Source: JAUIAI01 sp049680625
Lineage (GTDB): Bacteria; Pseudomonadota; Gammaproteobacteria; Burkholderiales; Burkholderiaceae_E
Direction: 5' to 3'
Length of the DNA stretch: 64,000 bases
Assembly (NCBI GenBank): GCA_049680625.1
Contig: JBAUID010000151.1
Coordinates: 27,462 to 91,461 of the forward strand
The notes under the pieces are model-generated. The model was not told the DNA's origin. It saw only the letters and a list, made by a program, of their open reading frames with translations, and did no database searches. Shown one piece after another: positions 36,530 to 44,613 of the stretch. The position numbers were made by a program, and so were the translations under genes. Within the stretch, counting starts at the first letter, position 1. Each line of letters starts with the position of its first letter.

Positions 36530-37270
36530 CTATTCTGACCAGTCTATCAGTTCGAATGCCATTGTGCCGCCCACCATAAACCGAGATGGTGACAACTCTT
36601 CGCGCGTCATTTTTACTAACCCAACCCCCGCGCAATACCATTCCTTTTGATTCAGCGGGATATCCCGCCAGCCAAATGCCGCGTCCACCCAAAGACGGAC
36701 CTTGCTGAGCCCGTCAACAACAATACAGTCGCCGAAGTCACCTGCCAGCGTGCTAACCGCTGCGCCGGTTTGCACGATCGTATGTTCCATTGGAATTTTC
36801 GGATAACGGTGGCTAACCCTGTGTGGGGTCTGGTTGCGCCAGCGGAGCACATGCGAAGTGGTGATCGTTTCCCAGGAGTTGCCGACTTCGTAGGGCTGTT
36901 TCAAGACGTATTGATGCGGCACATCTTCAAGCCGATTACGCTGTAACGCACTTTTGCTGCTAACCCGGAAGATCCCGGTATCGTCCGCGCGTACCCAGTA
37001 GTCCATACCGGTATCGGTATGGCGGCGCCAGGCGATTTCGCCGTCCAGATTGGCTGAACCGAGCGCATCGATACGCATTGGCACCTCGTCTGGCGTGGTG
37101 CCTTCAAAATGAGTCGAAACGTTATAGAGCCAGCTTCGACCTTTACTGATCGGAAAGTAGCTATCGTTTTCCGGAGCCTGATCACACGCCACGAGTGGCA
37201 GACTCACCAGTAATCCGATGAAGACGCGACCTAACCGTCTACCCGGGTTTGAATTACGACCAGGACTCAT
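36530..37270 (-). CDS. Putative lipoprotein at the end of the xoxF operon
   Basis: The product is 246 residues when started at the ATG giving MSPGRNSNPG; a frame extension to 37333 would overlap the upstream gene. A basic N-terminus and hydrophobic segment end in the lipobox LVAC (Cys about residue 29). The mature protein looks like a single beta-rich domain: YFPISKGRSWLYNVS, IAWRRHTDTGMDYWVR and a late WYCAGVGLVKM segment, a pattern seen in outer-membrane or periplasmic lipoproteins with LolA/LppX-like or DUF3108-like sheets, but I cannot assign a family. It is the last gene of the six-gene minus-strand run. Confidence 0.7.
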   Translation of the reverse strand: MSPGRNSNPGRRLGRVFIGLLVSLPLVACDQAPENDSYFPISKGRSWLYNVSTHFEGTTPDEVPMRIDALGSANLDGEIAWRRHTDTGMDYWVRADDTGIFRVSSKSALQRNRLEDVPHQYVLKQPYEVGNSWETITTSHVLRWRNQTPHRVSHRYPKIPMEHTIVQTGAAVSTLAGDFGDCIVVDGLSKVRLWVDAAFGWRDIPLNQKEWYCAGVGLVKMTREELSPSRFMVGGTMAFELIDWSE

Positions 37271-37298
37271 AGTTCGCAGGGCTACCAGCGCACGCAAT

Positions 37299-37808
37299 CT
37301 ATTTCTCCGGTAGCTGTGGGTTGGGTAAATCACGGATCAAAATTTCCTGCTCATCCTTGCCCGGCTGCAACCATGAACCGCCTTTACCTTTCCCCCGACG
37401 AATTTTTACGGTTTTGGCAGTCCCCATTTGCGAGACACCATCGCGGCCGCGCTTGAGAGCCTGTTCGATCTGGCTGTGTAGTGGGCGTGTGTACGGTAGG
37501 CGATAGGCGCGCGGATCGATTGCCCCGTCCAGGTTATCGTTGATTTCACTGACCCACATATACAAGCCGCCAGGGTTCTTCGCATTGGGTTCGTCGACAA
37601 ATGCCGCGATCATTATGAAGCGTTCCGGCAGCTTATCGGTGCTCGGTCTGCCCATGATGTCGTGGATCGCAAAGTAACCTAGAAAATAGATTCCGGTAGC
37701 ACCAACAACCAGCATGGCCTTCATCCAGGCAGGCCATCGCGACCACATCAACGATGCGACCGTCAGGAAGACCAGAATGCTAAATCCGATAATGATTGCA
37801 AGACTCAT
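37299..37808 (-). CDS. Two-helix membrane protein of unknown function
   Basis: The 169-residue protein has two predicted membrane segments near the N-terminus (about 3-22 and 32-48) and a soluble, probably periplasmic C-terminal part with the segments RFIMIAAFVDEPNAKNPGGLY and MWVSEINDNLDGAIDPRAYRLPYTRPLHSQ; the end is rich in Lys and Gly. No family is recognised. It starts 6 bp after the ExbD-like gene, so it belongs to the same transcript and is probably a component of that membrane system. Confidence 0.7.
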   Translation of the reverse strand: MSLAIIIGFSILVFLTVASLMWSRWPAWMKAMLVVGATGIYFLGYFAIHDIMGRPSTDKLPERFIMIAAFVDEPNAKNPGGLYMWVSEINDNLDGAIDPRAYRLPYTRPLHSQIEQALKRGRDGVSQMGTAKTVKIRRGKGKGGSWLQPGKDEQEILIRDLPNPQLPEK

Positions 37809-37814
37809 GTGATT

Positions 37815-38447
37815 TTATTGCCGGGCCGCCAGCGTTTTTTGCAGAGTATTGATGCCGGAAACCGAGCCGTCCTCCTGAACTGTGAAGCGGACCATTGTCG
37901 CCTCTGTACCGCGCTTGGCAAGGACGCGCAGGCCATAAAAAACAACTTCGGCGCGCGGATTCACCTTAACAACGGTCAGTGCGGCTTCAACTGGTTTGCC
38001 GGCGTTCGGATGCTCGACGCCATCTTTGCTTGATTCGTAGTATTGGGCATTAATAACGTATTCGCCTGCCGAGATACCGCGAATCGCCACAACTTCCTGA
38101 TTCAGCGGGTTTACGATTTTCCGGCCGTCGACCAGCACGGTGTCGTTCGACAAGCCACGATCGTCGCGGTCAAGGTGCATCAGTCCTGCTTCACGAGCTC
38201 GAAACCACACCAGCTCTCCGTTAGGCCCCTGGGCCCAGAGATCCAAATCGTTTGGATCATTATCAGGCCAGCTCAGGGTAACGATGTATTCAGCCTTGGC
38301 CTTAACATCACCCGCCTTGAGGGCCTTGGGGTTGATCGAAATCAGCGCGATGATGAAACAAAATACGAAGGCGATCAACATGTTGAACAACATGTCGTAG
38401 AACGGATCAACTTCCGGGTCAGCCATCCGCCGACGACGCCGACTCAT
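37815..38447 (-). CDS. TolR/ExbD-like channel partner with large periplasmic domain
   Basis: The 210-residue protein has a basic N-terminus, then a single transmembrane helix preceded by VDPFYDMLFNMLIAFVFCFI. The Asp in FYDMLFN aligns with the essential channel Asp of ExbD/TolR (FIDVMLVLL type). The periplasmic part (about 45-210) is not ExbD-like: it begins YIVTLSWPDNDPNDLDLWAQ, continues with GLMHLDRDDRGLSND and a beta-rich region, resembling DUF2135-type beta-sandwich domains. The start overlaps the ExbB-like gene by 4 bp, which indicates a stoichiometric pair. Assignment to the channel family rests on the helix, the Asp and the partner. Confidence 0.72.
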   Translation of the reverse strand: MSRRRRRMADPEVDPFYDMLFNMLIAFVFCFIIALISINPKALKAGDVKAKAEYIVTLSWPDNDPNDLDLWAQGPNGELVWFRAREAGLMHLDRDDRGLSNDTVLVDGRKIVNPLNQEVVAIRGISAGEYVINAQYYESSKDGVEHPNAGKPVEAALTVVKVNPRAEVVFYGLRVLAKRGTEATMVRFTVQEDGSVSGINTLQKTLAARQ

Positions 38448-39202
38448 TGCGGATTGTCCTGCACAACAACTGCCAGCGCCGCATCTGGACTGTCGGACAA
38501 CGACGTCGCCGATAACTGGGTGCCAAATATCTGCGCACGAGTAGAAATATCATCAGCAAACCGATCCAGCCGAGTCAATTGCAGCCCCAGCAAAATGTTG
38601 CCCACCAGACCAACCATTGTTGTCAACAGTGCTACGCCTAATCCTGCCGTCAGGTCTTTTAGCAGCTCTTGCGACTCAGTCGGGTCGAAACTCTGTATTT
38701 CTCCGATTGACAGGGCCAAAATCGAAAATCCGATCACTTTACCGAGTAGCCCCAGCTTCAGTTGAATGCCGTTCACCCACCATGCCGTTGTGTGCGGGCC
38801 GTGCGCGCGCTCGTAAAGAATGTCGGCCGGAGCACCAGAGTCGGCCGGTGCGCGAGCCAGACCATGCCAATATTCGATGGCCCAGCTGTTCGGATCTGCC
38901 TGGCGCCAGTCATCAGCCAATGCCAGATCAATGGCACGCCGCTGACGTGCTAACTCGCGTGACCGCTGGCCACACCAGAACGTTCCCCCGGTGAAGACGA
39001 CGATGATGATTAGCGTAATCCCGGTGGGGTCGGCGCGAAAGAGTAATGCCCAGACACCCTCGACACCGAGCAGCCATACCGCGAATAAAAGCAAACCGGC
39101 AAGCGTTAGCCATTCAAGCCATACTGGTTCAGTCGTTGACCGGCGAAGCGGTGTTGCAGCCAACTTACCAACCTGCGGATCCGAAGGTATCGCGTTCATC
39201 AT
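38444..39202 (-). CDS. MotA/TolQ/ExbB-type proton-channel protein
   Basis: The 252-residue inner-membrane protein has four hydrophobic segments (about 30-52, 58-78, 145-168, 183-208). The third and fourth carry the family pattern KLGLLGKVIGFSILALS and LTAGLGVALLTTMVGLVGNI, the latter with the Thr pair seen in TolQ/ExbB channel helices. A cytoplasmic domain of about 65 residues lies between helices 2 and 3. It differs from the TolQ at 9902 in length and topology. The start is one of two tandem ATG codons, 15 bp after the XoxJ-cytochrome gene. By family it should conduct protons and drive a partner; the client is unknown. Confidence 0.75.
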   Translation of the reverse strand: MMNAIPSDPQVGKLAATPLRRSTTEPVWLEWLTLAGLLLFAVWLLGVEGVWALLFRADPTGITLIIIVVFTGGTFWCGQRSRELARQRRAIDLALADDWRQADPNSWAIEYWHGLARAPADSGAPADILYERAHGPHTTAWWVNGIQLKLGLLGKVIGFSILALSIGEIQSFDPTESQELLKDLTAGLGVALLTTMVGLVGNILLGLQLTRLDRFADDISTRAQIFGTQLSATSLSDSPDAALAVVVQDNPQ

Positions 39203-39217
39203 GTTGACGATCGCCCG

Positions 39218-40441
39218 CTACAGTTGGATCGTCTTCAGAAACTCAATCACAAGGTTAATATTTTTCTCCGGCATGACACCGCCCCATTTAGGCATCCCGT
39301 AATCCGGAAGACCGTTATTAATAGTTGTGCGAGTCACTTCGAGCCAGTCGTCGTAATGCCGTTTTCGAATACGGCGCAGGTCTCGCGCTCGTATTGCACT
39401 CGCACCATCTGTTGCATGACAGTGTGCACAAACATCATTAAAAATAACCCGACCAGCAGCAACTGGGTCCAGCGCTACGGTCGGCTTTTCCGAGCTGCTC
39501 GCTTGATGGCTGGAGGCCTGTGCAGTTGATGGCGTTTGCGCCGCAGCCGGTGATGAAGTGGCGGCGGAATTTGACTCAGCCGACTTGTCAACAGGCTTGC
39601 CAGCTGGCTTGTTAACAGGTTCTTTATTAGTCGACACGGCGGTCACAGTCAGGTGATCAAGATTCACCGCACCACCCGACGGCATATGATATTTGAGCTT
39701 GAGTGCGGCAATTTGTGGTTTTAGTTCAGCCAGTGCATGGCTGATTTTTGCCTTCAGGTCAGGATGATCTTTGCGCACGCCGACGGCCAATTCCCCTTGC
39801 AGATCTGTCCCTGACAATGGCACCACCTTGAAGCGGCCACCGTGGCGCGTCTGATTGTCATAGCCGGCGACTGGCCCCCAAAGAAATGCGACATCGACTT
39901 CACTCTTGATCAGCGCATCGAACACTTCATCCGACGTTTTGTAAGTAGTCGTGTCATACCCACCTTCGGTTGCCAGCAGGACTTGGGGAATCGTGCCGAA
40001 CTGCATACCGATCCGGTAGCTTTTCAGGTCGGTAAGGGCATTGAATTTGAGATCTTTAGGCCCCACAACGGCATAAGACAAGGTCACGAAGGCCTCGGTT
40101 CTGTCCAGCGTCCGATAGCGATAACTCTTACCAGCAGGCACTGCAAATGTCGCATCGCAATGGCCTTTTAACAAGGTGTTACGCATAGCGCGCTTTTGGT
40201 AGTGAGTCAGCCACCAAATTCGCTCGACTGTCATTCCGAGTTTTTCGCCGACCAAATCAGCCAACTCGGTGTACATTCCCGGCACATCGCCGTCTTGTTT
40301 GCTAAACGGCAGGTTATCCGGATCCAGACACACACGCAGTGTTTCCGCCTGCACCACGGTCGCCCCGGCAAGAGCCAGAGCAACCGTGATACAGCCAGTC
40401 ACGTTTGCGCACAGTCGTGTAGAACTGCGCAACAACTTCAT
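39218..40441 (-). CDS. XoxJ-like binding protein fused to a c-type cytochrome domain
   Basis: The 407-residue exported protein joins two modules usually encoded separately. After a signal peptide (about 1-33, ending VVQA) comes a family-3 solute-binding domain (about 35-265) with ETLRVCLDPDNLPFSKQDG, like MoxJ/XoxJ, the partner proteins of PQQ methanol dehydrogenase. A Pro/Ser/Ala/Lys linker (about 270-320) leads to a cytochrome c domain with haem motif CAHCH at residues 338-342 and a probable axial Met in DYGMPKWGG. The ATG at 40441 has a perfect AGGAGG site. It lies 19 bp after xoxF. The cytochrome part could replace the separate XoxG electron acceptor. Confidence 0.85.
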   Translation of the reverse strand: MKLLRSSTRLCANVTGCITVALALAGATVVQAETLRVCLDPDNLPFSKQDGDVPGMYTELADLVGEKLGMTVERIWWLTHYQKRAMRNTLLKGHCDATFAVPAGKSYRYRTLDRTEAFVTLSYAVVGPKDLKFNALTDLKSYRIGMQFGTIPQVLLATEGGYDTTTYKTSDEVFDALIKSEVDVAFLWGPVAGYDNQTRHGGRFKVVPLSGTDLQGELAVGVRKDHPDLKAKISHALAELKPQIAALKLKYHMPSGGAVNLDHLTVTAVSTNKEPVNKPAGKPVDKSAESNSAATSSPAAAQTPSTAQASSHQASSSEKPTVALDPVAAGRVIFNDVCAHCHATDGASAIRARDLRRIRKRHYDDWLEVTRTTINNGLPDYGMPKWGGVMPEKNINLVIEFLKTIQL

Positions 40442-40460
40442 AGTCAAAGTACCTCCTGGC

Positions 40461-42143
40461 TTACTTGACGGTGAAAACGTACATCGTGCCACCCTCCGGA
40501 CTTGCTGCAGTCATCCTCTCGCCAATGGCACCAAAAAAGGCTGGAATCGACAGAGTGCGTCCCGAAACAACAGCAACATACTGGACGCCATCAATCGTGT
40601 AAGTCATTGGCGCGGCGGTGATACCCGACCCAGTGTTGAAACTCCACAACTCTTTGCCGGTTTTCGCATCAACCGCACGGAACATGCCCGAGATGTCACC
40701 ATGGAACAGCAGGCCGCCCGCAGTCGTCATTGTTCCTCCGGTATAAGGCAGCGGATCCTTGTTAAACCAGACTTCCTTACCAGCGATCGGGTCCCATGCC
40801 TTAACACCACCTAAGTGGTTACCCGGACCAGCCTTACCCAGGTCGAAGTTCACACCGAGGTAGAAAGCACCGCGTTTGTATTCCGCTTCAATGCCTTCCA
40901 TGTCCATACACAGATTCATGGTCGGAATATAAACAAGCCCTGTGTCCTTGTTGAAACTCATTGGCATCCAGTTCTTAGCGCCAATCAGGTTCGGACAAAT
41001 GTCTGCCGCTTTACGCTTCATGCCCGGCCGCTTCGCATTACCCGGCGCTTCAATTGGCATACCGGTTTTCATGTCGACCCCGGTAGCCCAGTTCACACCA
41101 TCGATATACTGGGTCGCAGACAACAGTTCCCCGGTAGCGCGGTCAAGTACATAAAAGAATCCGTTTCGGTCAGCCTTCATGATGACCTTTCTGTCTTTGC
41201 CGCCCAACTTCAGATCGGCAAAAACCAGTTCGTTAACACCGTCGTAATCCCAGGCGTCATGCGGGGTCGTTTGATAGTGCCACTTGATTTCTCCTGTCTT
41301 GGGATCCAGCGCCAGAGTCGAAGCAGAGTACAGGTTGCTGAACTGTCCGATGTCGGAGCTGTCGTTACCGCGGTAGGCAGCTGACCACGGGGCTGGGTTA
41401 CTGGTTCCGTAGTAAACCAGGTTCAGCTCGGGATCGTACGAACCCACGTGCCAGGCAACGCCGCCGCCAAATTTCCAGGAATCACCTTTCCAGGTTTCGT
41501 TCCCTTTCACACCCGGGCCGGGAATCGTATGCGTGCGCCAGAGTTCTTTACCCGTATTCGGATCCAGACCGACGATTGCGCCGCGAACACCGTATTCACC
41601 GCCACCAAATCCGGTGATTAACACCCCATCAGCAATAGTTGGCGGCGAAGTAATGACCGAGCCTTGCTTGTAATCAACAATTTTTGCGTCCCAGAGCTCT
41701 TTCCCGGTCTTCGCATCCAATGCAACGACATGCGAATCCAGCCGGCCCACGAATATCTTGCCATCAAGATGCGCGACCCCCCGGTTATTGACGTCACAGC
41801 AGGCGTACTGATCGATGCCACGGGGCACGTCGGGAGAATACTTCCACTTGATCTTGCCATTTGTTGGGTCGACTGCGAATGTATTCTTTGGCCCGAAGGA
41901 CGAGGTCACGTAGAGCAAACCGTCGATCAGAATCGGCGTTGATTCCTGTGAACGAGTCGTCCCCAGTTGCAATGCCCACTTGACCCGAAGGTCCTTGACA
42001 TTTTCGGTGTTGACTAGTTTTGCAGGACTGTAGCGCGTGTTGCCAGTGTCGCCGCCGTAAACATCCCAACTATCGGCATGAGCAGTGCTTGCTACTGCAA
42101 GCACTGCGCCGAGTACAAATGGTTTTATTGATCGATGATTCAT
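40461..42143 (-). CDS. xoxF: Lanthanide-type PQQ-dependent alcohol (methanol) dehydrogenase
   Basis: This is a periplasmic eight-bladed quinoprotein that oxidises methanol or other primary alcohols and passes electrons to cytochrome c. The 560-residue precursor has a signal peptide (about 1-23) and a start WDVYGGDTGNTRYSP. The vicinal disulfide that stacks on PQQ is present (YACCDVNNRG), and the metal-site motif TPHDAWDYDGVNE has Asp299 as catalytic base and Asp301, the extra Asp diagnostic of lanthanide-dependent enzymes (Ala in MxaF). Tryptophan-docking blade motifs recur. It is slightly shorter than typical XoxF (about 600), so an ExaF/PedH-like ethanol dehydrogenase is the alternative; the following XoxJ-like gene favours XoxF. 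Confidence 0.88.
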   Translation of the reverse strand: MNHRSIKPFVLGAVLAVASTAHADSWDVYGGDTGNTRYSPAKLVNTENVKDLRVKWALQLGTTRSQESTPILIDGLLYVTSSFGPKNTFAVDPTNGKIKWKYSPDVPRGIDQYACCDVNNRGVAHLDGKIFVGRLDSHVVALDAKTGKELWDAKIVDYKQGSVITSPPTIADGVLITGFGGGEYGVRGAIVGLDPNTGKELWRTHTIPGPGVKGNETWKGDSWKFGGGVAWHVGSYDPELNLVYYGTSNPAPWSAAYRGNDSSDIGQFSNLYSASTLALDPKTGEIKWHYQTTPHDAWDYDGVNELVFADLKLGGKDRKVIMKADRNGFFYVLDRATGELLSATQYIDGVNWATGVDMKTGMPIEAPGNAKRPGMKRKAADICPNLIGAKNWMPMSFNKDTGLVYIPTMNLCMDMEGIEAEYKRGAFYLGVNFDLGKAGPGNHLGGVKAWDPIAGKEVWFNKDPLPYTGGTMTTAGGLLFHGDISGMFRAVDAKTGKELWSFNTGSGITAAPMTYTIDGVQYVAVVSGRTLSIPAFFGAIGERMTAASPEGGTMYVFTVK

Positions 42144-42313
42144 ACGATTTGGCTCCGGTAGTATTTATATTTTAGGAAATGCACAGGCCCCGAATTACAA
42201 ATGAACCGTGGCCTTGATACTCACTGATACGCATTGCTTGTTGCGCGCTGCTACATTAATAATGCACCAGCGCAAGAATATCGCAAAACAAATTCACGTT
42301 GAAGAGTGTCGCA

Positions 42314-44611
42314 ATGACAAGCCGTCTTGCCAACATAGGACCAAGAGACTCTATGGCGAATATCAAGCAACCACTCGCCAACAAAACTCGTGCTGCACTG
42401 CAACGAATTTTCCCATACAAATTTGTCAGGGCCGCATCGTTTCATTTTTTGTTCTTGATATTTGCGTCAGGCATTTCAATAGTGCCGGCGACTACGGCGC
42501 AAGCAGGCATGTTGAGCGACGAACAACGACAGCAACATGTCAGTGACAATCTCAACAGCTCCGAGCTGAACCTGATTCTCGGCGAACCCGACGCCCGCCT
42601 GCCGGTCTGGCCGATATACAGGCAATCCGTCGCCATTTCCAGCGTTGAGCAGTACATAAAACCGGAGCTCGCCCCGGGCACCCAGGGTAAGCCGCAGCTG
42701 TATGCGTGGCTGTTCGAGTCCATGGATGTCGAACCCGTGCGAGGCTATTCCGGTAAACCAATCAATATTCTGATTACTCTTTCTACCAGCGGCCGGTTTA
42801 TCGACGTTCGCTTAATCAAACACTACGAACCCATCTTTCAGTCTGACTCCGCAACACAAGAGCTTATTGATTTCGCCAAGCAATATGACGAGCTCACCAT
42901 TAACCACGACATTCAGATATTCAGCTCAACCAGCAAACCGAGTCGTGACGAAATCACGGCCAATCTTCACGGAGTTCTGCGCGGCACCGTCTCCGCGGTT
43001 GCCATTGGTCAAAGCATAATGTCGGCTGCGGTACGAGTCATCGACGCGCGACTCAATGACCCCAATTCAAAAGTCGAGCGTCGGGTTCAGTCTGGCCGAA
43101 ACGAGCGCTATCAGCGTCAGGGATGGAGTCCACTGGTCGATAGCGGCCTCATCCAGCATATCGAGCTGACAAACCGCGAGGTGGAAAACGCGTTCAAAAA
43201 AACAACCGCGGTCCGACGCGACGCCACTGCCGTTCTGCGGCCCGGCGGTCTGACGGTTAACGCCTGGTTAACACCCATCGGGCTGCCTCAGGCCGGGCGA
43301 AATATTCTGAGCGCGGCAGGATGGGAGCAGGTTCGCTCAGCGCGTAACGCCGGTTCGCAGGTTTTTCTGGCGATGGACAATAGTCGCTATCCATTGGTTG
43401 CCGAGCTGCCGGCTGACGCCAATCAGGTTACGAAGCTATCGATTCGACAGGGTGGCCGCGACTTTACATTGCTACCCATCCTGTCGGATTATCGACTTCG
43501 TTTAAGTGGCCGGGGGTCGGGTGTCAGCGCCGATGCCGTGCCTCGCTTGTTTCAAACCCAGCCCGGAACCGGGTTTGATATCTCTAGCGATTTTGAAGTA
43601 ATCATCGAGCCAGTGCGGCGGCTTGATGGCCCAATTTCGGTTGCATTTGAGCACGCCTTTGCCATTCCCGGCCTTGCGTTATTGGCACCGGTACTCGAAA
43701 CACCACAATGGGTCAAAGTGTGGCAGCAGCGGTCAACCGAAATCGCAATTTTGGTTATTGGACTTGTTGTTCTCGCCTTTGTGCTGCCAATGCAGGGCCG
43801 ATTGGTTCGTCTGAATGGAGGATTACCCGTATTTCGATATGCGTATCTCATATTTACACTGGGTTTTATCGGCTGGTACGGCCAGGGTCAGCTAACTATC
43901 GTAAACATAACGTCCCTGCTCGAGGCAATCGCTTCCGGGCAGAACGCGGATTTTTTACTCGCAGACCCAATGGCCGTTATTTTGTGGGGCTTCGTACTTG
44001 TGACGCTGTTTATCTGGGGGCGCGGCACCTTCTGTGGCTGGTTGTGTCCGTTCGGTGCGTTTCAGGAGCTAATCAGTAAACTCGCCAACAAACTGGGCTT
44101 GCACCAGAAGACGCTGAGCGTCAATACCGACATGATGCTCAAGCGTGCCAAGTACGTGATATTGGCGGTTATTCTGATCACCGTATTTATTTCGAGCTCC
44201 TGGACAGCGCGCTTTGTCGAAATTGAACCGTTCAAGACAGCGATCAGCATGACGTTTCAGCGATCCTGGCCGTACGTATTATGGGCGCTCGCCTGCCTGG
44301 CACTGAGCCTCGTCGTCTATCGGGGTTATTGTCGATACCTTTGCCCACTCGGCGCATGCCTTGCCGTTCTCGGTCGCATCCGTTTGTTCGCGTGGATTCC
44401 ACGCCGGAATGAATGCGGCACCCCCTGCCAGACCTGTCGATACCGATGTGGCTACCAGGCAATTGCGCCGTCGGGTAAGGTCGACTACACCGAGTGCTTT
44501 CAATGTCTGGATTGCGTATCCATTCACCAGAATGATCACCAGTGTCTCCCGCTGATTCTTGAACGCAAAGGAAAAAAGCGGCCTCCTATCATCAATATTC
44601 TCCCGGCATAG
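42314..44611 (+). CDS. NosR/NirI-type membrane flavin and iron-sulfur protein
   Basis: This large membrane protein has a periplasmic FMN-binding domain and a polyferredoxin end. It is 765 residues from the ATG at 42314; an ATG at 42353 is an alternative. After a hydrophobic signal (ending TTAQA) the FMN domain (about 110-240) has GVLRGTVSAVAIG, where the Thr may be flavinylated. Six or so membrane segments (about 470-690) carry two cluster-linked motifs, CGWLCPFGAF and CRYLCPLGAC, followed by ferredoxin-type Cys groups (CGTPCQTCRYRCG, CFQCLDC). NosR moves electrons toward N2O reductase, but no nos genes are near. The adjacent apbE, and the divergent xoxF, suggest a role in alcohol oxidation or its control. 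Confidence 0.85.
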   Translation: MTSRLANIGPRDSMANIKQPLANKTRAALQRIFPYKFVRAASFHFLFLIFASGISIVPATTAQAGMLSDEQRQQHVSDNLNSSELNLILGEPDARLPVWPIYRQSVAISSVEQYIKPELAPGTQGKPQLYAWLFESMDVEPVRGYSGKPINILITLSTSGRFIDVRLIKHYEPIFQSDSATQELIDFAKQYDELTINHDIQIFSSTSKPSRDEITANLHGVLRGTVSAVAIGQSIMSAAVRVIDARLNDPNSKVERRVQSGRNERYQRQGWSPLVDSGLIQHIELTNREVENAFKKTTAVRRDATAVLRPGGLTVNAWLTPIGLPQAGRNILSAAGWEQVRSARNAGSQVFLAMDNSRYPLVAELPADANQVTKLSIRQGGRDFTLLPILSDYRLRLSGRGSGVSADAVPRLFQTQPGTGFDISSDFEVIIEPVRRLDGPISVAFEHAFAIPGLALLAPVLETPQWVKVWQQRSTEIAILVIGLVVLAFVLPMQGRLVRLNGGLPVFRYAYLIFTLGFIGWYGQGQLTIVNITSLLEAIASGQNADFLLADPMAVILWGFVLVTLFIWGRGTFCGWLCPFGAFQELISKLANKLGLHQKTLSVNTDMMLKRAKYVILAVILITVFISSSWTARFVEIEPFKTAISMTFQRSWPYVLWALACLALSLVVYRGYCRYLCPLGACLAVLGRIRLFAWIPRRNECGTPCQTCRYRCGYQAIAPSGKVDYTECFQCLDCVSIHQNDHQCLPLILERKGKKRPPIINILPA

Positions 44612-44613
44612 TG

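Noticed and set aside
38043..38765. 240-codon plus-strand frame across the ExbB/ExbD-like genes
   Set aside because: It is antisense to two overlapping genes with clear membrane-protein features and shows no coherent protein character.
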